25,547 bases of DNA from Actinobacillus sp. Its GTDB lineage: Bacteria; Pseudomonadota; Gammaproteobacteria; Enterobacterales; Pasteurellaceae. Made by a program: the position numbers and the translations under genes. The stretch lies in assembly GCA_020026075.1 (NCBI GenBank), contig JAHHQZ010000025.1, positions 1 through 25,547 of the forward strand, written 5' to 3'. How positions within the stretch are numbered: position 1 is the stretch's first letter; each line of letters starts with the position of its first letter. The notes under the pieces are model-generated. The model worked only from the letters and a program-made list of their open reading frames with translations. It made no database searches and was not told the origin of the DNA. Shown piece by piece: positions 22,386 through 25,547 of the stretch.

Positions 22386-24545
22386 CTATTGTTCTAATAC
22401 ATAACCATAAGCACGAATACGACCATCAGGATCATTTTGTAAATAAACCCCTTGAATTTCCGGTGCAAAGCCAGGGAAAAGATTGATCCCCTCTTCTAAT
22501 GCAAGGAAATATTGTTGCGCTGTGGTATTCCATTTTTCCCCTGGTACCACGCATAGCACACCTGGAGGATAAGGCAATGCCCCCTCTGCGGCAATGCGTC
22601 CAACAATATCGGTTAATGGAACAAGTTCTGCTTGATTGCGTACAAACTTAATGTGAGCGGCTTGTGGCAACATTGCGTATTCAGGTAAATATTTTTCCCT
22701 AAATAGATTTTTTTGCAGTTTTTTCACATTACGACTGACATAAAGATCGTGCATTTCTTGGCATAACTGACGTATGGTGTAGCCTGCATAGCGTTCTTCA
22801 TTATTTTTATAGACTGTTGGTAGTACGTCTTTTAATAATGAATCTTTTTTCACGTGTTGTTCAAACGCTGTGATTTGCGCAACAAGTGATTGCATTTTGG
22901 TTAGCGTTTCTGCTGGTGTTAAAAGGAAAAGAATGGAGTTTAGATCGCATTTTTCAGGAATAATGCCATTTTCACGTAGATAATTAGCAAGAATAGTTGC
23001 AGGAACACCAAACTCTTCATATTCACCTGTTTTTAGGTTAATACCTGGTGTAGTTAACATAAATTTACAAGGATCTACAAAATACTGATCTTCTACATAA
23101 CCATCAAATTTATGCCAAGTTTCATTAGCGTGGAATTTGAAAAATTCAAGATTTCTTGCAATTTCTTCGGTGTCGTAATCTTGCCATTTTTTACCGTTCA
23201 CCACAGGTGGAATAAATGGTTTAATTAAATCACAGCTATCTAAAATCATTTTGCGAGATTCAATACCAATCTTAATACATTCATCCCACAAGCGGATACC
23301 TGCTGCGGAGCCTTGAATTTGGGCGTTTACATCAAGTGTAGCGAATAATGGATAAAACGGACTGGTTGAAGCGTGTAACATAAAAGCATTATTAAAATGT
23401 TTATGGTTACAATAACGTGCTTGTCCTTTAATATGTTTATCTTTTTTATGAATTTGGCTTGCTTGTGAGAAACCTGCTTGTTGTTTATGAACAGATTGCG
23501 TCACGATGATACCAGGATCATTTTCATTTAATTCCAAAAGTAACGGCGAACAATCACGCATAATTGGAATAAACTGCTCATAACCTACCCACGCACTATC
23601 AAATAAAATGTAATCACATAAATGCCCGATTTTATCTACGACTTGACGTGCGTTATAAATAGTTCCGTCATAAGTACCTAATTGAATCACCGCTAAACGG
23701 AATGGACGCTCTTGATTGAGTTTTTCTGGTGCAATTTCTTTTATACGAGAAATCAAATAATCTTCATCAAAACAATGAGCATCAATACCACCAATAAAGC
23801 CAAAAGGGTTACGAGCCGTTTCAAGATACAAAGGTGTTGCACCTGCTTGAATCAATGCTCCGTGGTGAACTGATTTGTGATTATTACGATCAAATAAAAC
23901 TAAATCGCCCGGTGTTAAAAGTGCATTGAGAACCACTTTATTAGACGCTGATGTACCATTTAGCACAAAGTAGGTTTTATCCGCATTAAATACTTTGGCT
24001 GCGTGACGTTGTGCATCCAAAGCGGCACCTTCGTGAATAAGCAAGTCACCTAGTTTAACGTCTGCGTTACAAATGTCTGATCTAAAAATATTTTCACCGT
24101 AAAAATCATACAAGAAACGACCTGCGGGATGCTTACGGAAATATTGCCCTCCTTGATGTCCTGGACAATCAAAGGCTGAGTTCCCCATTTCAACATACTC
24201 GCTCAACATTTTAAAAAATGGTGGAAGCATATTTTTTTCATATAGTTGCACAGCTGTTTCAATTTGACGGCTATACAACTTAATATCGAAACTATTTAAA
24301 TCCTGAATATGATACACAACGTCATAATAGGACTTATCAAGGAATTGCCCTTTTCCAATCAATACAAATACAGGGATTTTAAAGTCTGTATTTATAACAG
24401 CATCAATATACTGAGCAACATTTTCAGCACTCAATACGACTGCTCCAACATCTGTAAAGTCTGTTTGGCTGACAGGCACTAATTCACGATTAGTTTGAAA
24501 ATAAATTGATACTTTTGGATCGTATGCGATTTTTAGATTTAACAT
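22386..24545 (-). CDS. speF: Inducible ornithine decarboxylase SpeF
   Basis: A 719-residue fold-type I PLP enzyme converting ornithine to putrescine and CO2. An N-terminal wing/receiver-like domain (~1-105) precedes the PLP domain (~110-420) with DCPGHQGGQYFRKHPAG, LNGTSASNK and the PLP lysine in SVHKQQAGFSQ (Lys354). A C-terminal domain ends near the product terminus, with PYPPGVLCVVPGE. Length is typical of SpeF/SpeC (~720-730). AGGAG lies seven bases before the ATG. Acid and anaerobic induction are known in E. coli; here the leader peptide speFL and an FNR box upstream give visible support for both ornithine and oxygen control. Confidence 0.96.
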   Translation of the reverse strand: MLNLKIAYDPKVSIYFQTNRELVPVSQTDFTDVGAVVLSAENVAQYIDAVINTDFKIPVFVLIGKGQFLDKSYYDVVYHIQDLNSFDIKLYSRQIETAVQLYEKNMLPPFFKMLSEYVEMGNSAFDCPGHQGGQYFRKHPAGRFLYDFYGENIFRSDICNADVKLGDLLIHEGAALDAQRHAAKVFNADKTYFVLNGTSASNKVVLNALLTPGDLVLFDRNNHKSVHHGALIQAGATPLYLETARNPFGFIGGIDAHCFDEDYLISRIKEIAPEKLNQERPFRLAVIQLGTYDGTIYNARQVVDKIGHLCDYILFDSAWVGYEQFIPIMRDCSPLLLELNENDPGIIVTQSVHKQQAGFSQASQIHKKDKHIKGQARYCNHKHFNNAFMLHASTSPFYPLFATLDVNAQIQGSAAGIRLWDECIKIGIESRKMILDSCDLIKPFIPPVVNGKKWQDYDTEEIARNLEFFKFHANETWHKFDGYVEDQYFVDPCKFMLTTPGINLKTGEYEEFGVPATILANYLRENGIIPEKCDLNSILFLLTPAETLTKMQSLVAQITAFEQHVKKDSLLKDVLPTVYKNNEERYAGYTIRQLCQEMHDLYVSRNVKKLQKNLFREKYLPEYAMLPQAAHIKFVRNQAELVPLTDIVGRIAAEGALPYPPGVLCVVPGEKWNTTAQQYFLALEEGINLFPGFAPEIQGVYLQNDPDGRIRAYGYVLEQ

Positions 24546-24701
24546 AGTTAACTCCTATATTAGAGATAAAAGTACCCCATAACATAAAACAGATCGATTT
24601 ATGCTAGTGATACGGGCTTATTTTAAATACAGAAATCCCTGAGAATAAAATCCCCATAAAACCTATATTTAAAAATTCGGTATAAAATAAAACAGAATAA
24701 G

Positions 24702-24733
24702 TTGCTATTTATTCAGAAAATAAGAAATAGCAA
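24702..24733 (-). promoter_or_regulatory. Hairpin immediately after the speFL stop
   Basis: On the minus strand TTGCTATTT (24733-24725) pairs with AAATAGCAA (24710-24702) around a 14-base loop, followed by T-rich CTTATTCTGTTTTATTTTAT. It starts only two bases after the leader stop codon, so a ribosome stalled there would cover its first arm. It may be a weak intrinsic terminator or part of the attenuation device. Confidence 0.55.
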
Positions 24734-24735
24734 TA

Positions 24736-24882
24736 TTAAGAAGCGAGCTGAGAGTTGAAGAAAGCGTAAGAAAAATATGAACGGAATAACGGCATCATAA
24801 TATGTCGAGTACGTCTGATATGTGCCATAATGGACAAACCTGCGGTTGGATTATCTATCCGTTTTATCTTGACGTTCATCAT
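24736..24882 (-). CDS. speFL: SpeFL leader peptide, ornithine sensor
   Basis: A 48-residue leader peptide 190 bases upstream of speF. It has the sensor motif HIRRTRHIM and the C-terminal FSYAFFN that match E. coli SpeFL (HIRRTTHIM ... FDFHFFN). In E. coli the nascent SpeFL captures one ornithine in the ribosome exit tunnel, stalls at its end and thereby prevents Rho-dependent termination before speF. I start at 24882, where AGGAG lies five bases upstream. The resulting peptide has 18 extra residues before MAHIRRT and three to four extra at the end (QLAS) compared with E. coli. An internal ATG at 24828 is possible but has a poorer ribosome-binding site. Confidence 0.88.
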   Translation of the reverse strand: MMNVKIKRIDNPTAGLSIMAHIRRTRHIMMPLFRSYFSYAFFNSQLAS

Positions 24883-24935
24883 ATAATCTCCTATTCCATA
24901 GAGTTTATACAAGGTTAAGTGATTTTTGCAATTAC

Positions 24936-24978
24936 ATATTACGCTCCCCATACTCTGAGTTTCCTTGATTTACATCAA
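24936..24978 (-). promoter_or_regulatory. speFL-speF-potE promoter with FNR box
   Basis: TTGAT-TTAC-ATCAA at 24965-24978 is a perfect FNR palindrome. On the minus strand TAATAT (24941-24936) is a good -10. This puts the transcription start near 24930 and the FNR centre at -41.5, the class II activation position where the box replaces the -35. The leader would start about 48 bases downstream. Confidence 0.7.
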
Positions 24979-25015
24979 TGAAATTGCATATTCTTCTAAA
25001 CTTTTTTCACAAAAA

Positions 25016-25047
25016 AACGCCAAAATTTTTTTTAAAATTCCGGCGTT
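25016..25047 (-). terminator. Terminator of the YadA-type gene
   Basis: On the minus strand AACGCCGGAATTTT ... AAAATTTTGGCGTT is followed by TTTTTTT. It shares the AAAATTCCGGC arm with the palindromic repeat family and looks like a variant copy. It lies about 30 bases after the stop and before the speFL promoter. Confidence 0.8.
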
Positions 25048-25078
25048 GGTTTTACAGAGGTTAGTTGATTAGTAAGCG

Positions 25079-25547
25079 TTAAAACTCGTAATTTACACCG
25101 ATGTTGTAGGCGGCATCGTCCGTGGTTTGAGTACTAAATGAGATGCCTGCTTTTACGGCGAAATTGTCGCTTAGGCGTACCCCTGAGCCAATAGCAACGG
25201 CTGTGGCACTACGGTACCCACCAATGGCGGCGGTGATGTTAAGTCGCCCTACGGAGTAAGGTTGGAACAAACCAGATAACGCCGCCGATTGTGCCATATG
25301 GCGTTCTTGCTTTTGTTCGAGTTTGTCAATGCGATGAGCATTGTGGGCTATCGCCTGTGAATTTGCAGCATTCACCTCAGCTTGTTTATCAAGTGCTTGT
25401 TGAACACCTGTAATTTGATTCTGCTGTTCGTCTACTTTTTGTTGAACGCCTGTGATTTGATTCCGATGTTCATCCACTGCTTGTTGAACACCTGTAATTT
25501 GATTCTGCTGTTCGTCTACTTTTTGTTGAACACCTGTGATTTGATTC
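25079..25547 (-). CDS. YadA-type trimeric autotransporter, C-terminal part
   Basis: The last ~155 residues of a trimeric autotransporter adhesin; the gene continues beyond the window. The C-terminal ~75 residues form the YadA anchor, with LSGLFQPYSVGRLNITAAIGG, repeated amphipathic strands and a terminal NIGVNYEF. Before it lies a coiled coil of 14-residue repeats (NQITGVQQKVDEQQ / NQITGVQQAVDEHR), then a stalk with AHRIDKLEQKQERHM. Three such chains form one 12-strand barrel that anchors the adhesin in the outer membrane. The passenger head, which decides the binding target, is not in this window. Confidence 0.9.
   Translation of the reverse strand, partial: NQITGVQQKVDEQQNQITGVQQAVDEHRNQITGVQQKVDEQQNQITGVQQALDKQAEVNAANSQAIAHNAHRIDKLEQKQERHMAQSAALSGLFQPYSVGRLNITAAIGGYRSATAVAIGSGVRLSDNFAVKAGISFSTQTTDDAAYNIGVNYEF
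25419..25547 (-). repeat. 42-bp coiled-coil repeats of the adhesin
   Basis: Three full 42-base units and the start of a fourth encode alternating forms A (KVDEQQ) and B (AVDEHR), giving an 84-base higher-order period. Units are nearly identical at the DNA level, so the number can change by slippage or recombination. The array continues off the window. Confidence 0.85.

Overview
The window looks like a chromosomal segment of a Pasteurellaceae species (Haemophilus/Aggregatibacter/Gallibacterium relatives). This rests on the close resemblance of LpxL/HtrB, FNR, TusE and YccA to the H. influenzae proteins, on the pairs proQ-prc, fnr-uspE and speF-potE, on the ygiW-qseB-qseC cluster and on AT-rich coding. 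By eye I found no perfect copy of either Pasteurellaceae uptake 9-mer, so I do not name a genus.

Positions 1-5972 (all minus strand) are the replication/partition end of an ICEHin1056/PFGI-1-class integrative conjugative element: parA, dnaB, a small unknown gene, a parB-like gene, a DUF2857 gene and an STY4528-type replication gene. Two repeat systems sit at its distal end. One is a set of AGTTCC-N5-GGAACT palindromes inside the replication gene. The other is a 40-bp tandem repeat just beyond it (1-80), whose inner palindromes differ in sequence between units but stay perfectly self-complementary. No integrase, tRNA or clear attachment site is visible at the junction (5973-6144).

Positions 6145-15869 are mostly housekeeping genes: a small possibly PRD-like protein, yccA, tusE, the minus-strand group proQ-prc-gloC, an unannotated 38-residue membrane protein, and fnr-uspE. 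Inserted among them is a secreted DUF1561-type protein (7897-9831). It has a signal peptide, two probable ricin-type lectin regions, a furin-like RVKR site and a C-terminal Cys/His/Asn module, which is the layout of an AB toxin. A dispersed palindromic repeat flanks it on both sides.

Positions 15870-17447 hold decayed DNA and a tandem duplication. A first copy of ygiW and of the start of qseB (16242-16892) has lost the OB-fold and most of the response regulator, but keeps a signal peptide and expanded His/Asn-rich repeats. The intact ygiW-qseB-qseC follows. Both copies carry a CTTAAG-N5-GTTAAG response-regulator box, and in both a strong intrinsic terminator separates ygiW from qseB. After lpxL comes the ornithine/polyamine operon: leader peptide speFL, speF and potE. 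A perfect FNR box is centred 41.5 bases upstream of the predicted start of transcription. fnr in the same window carries a near-perfect box just downstream of its own -10 element, suggesting negative autoregulation. The window ends inside a YadA-type trimeric autotransporter gene with 42-bp coiled-coil repeats.
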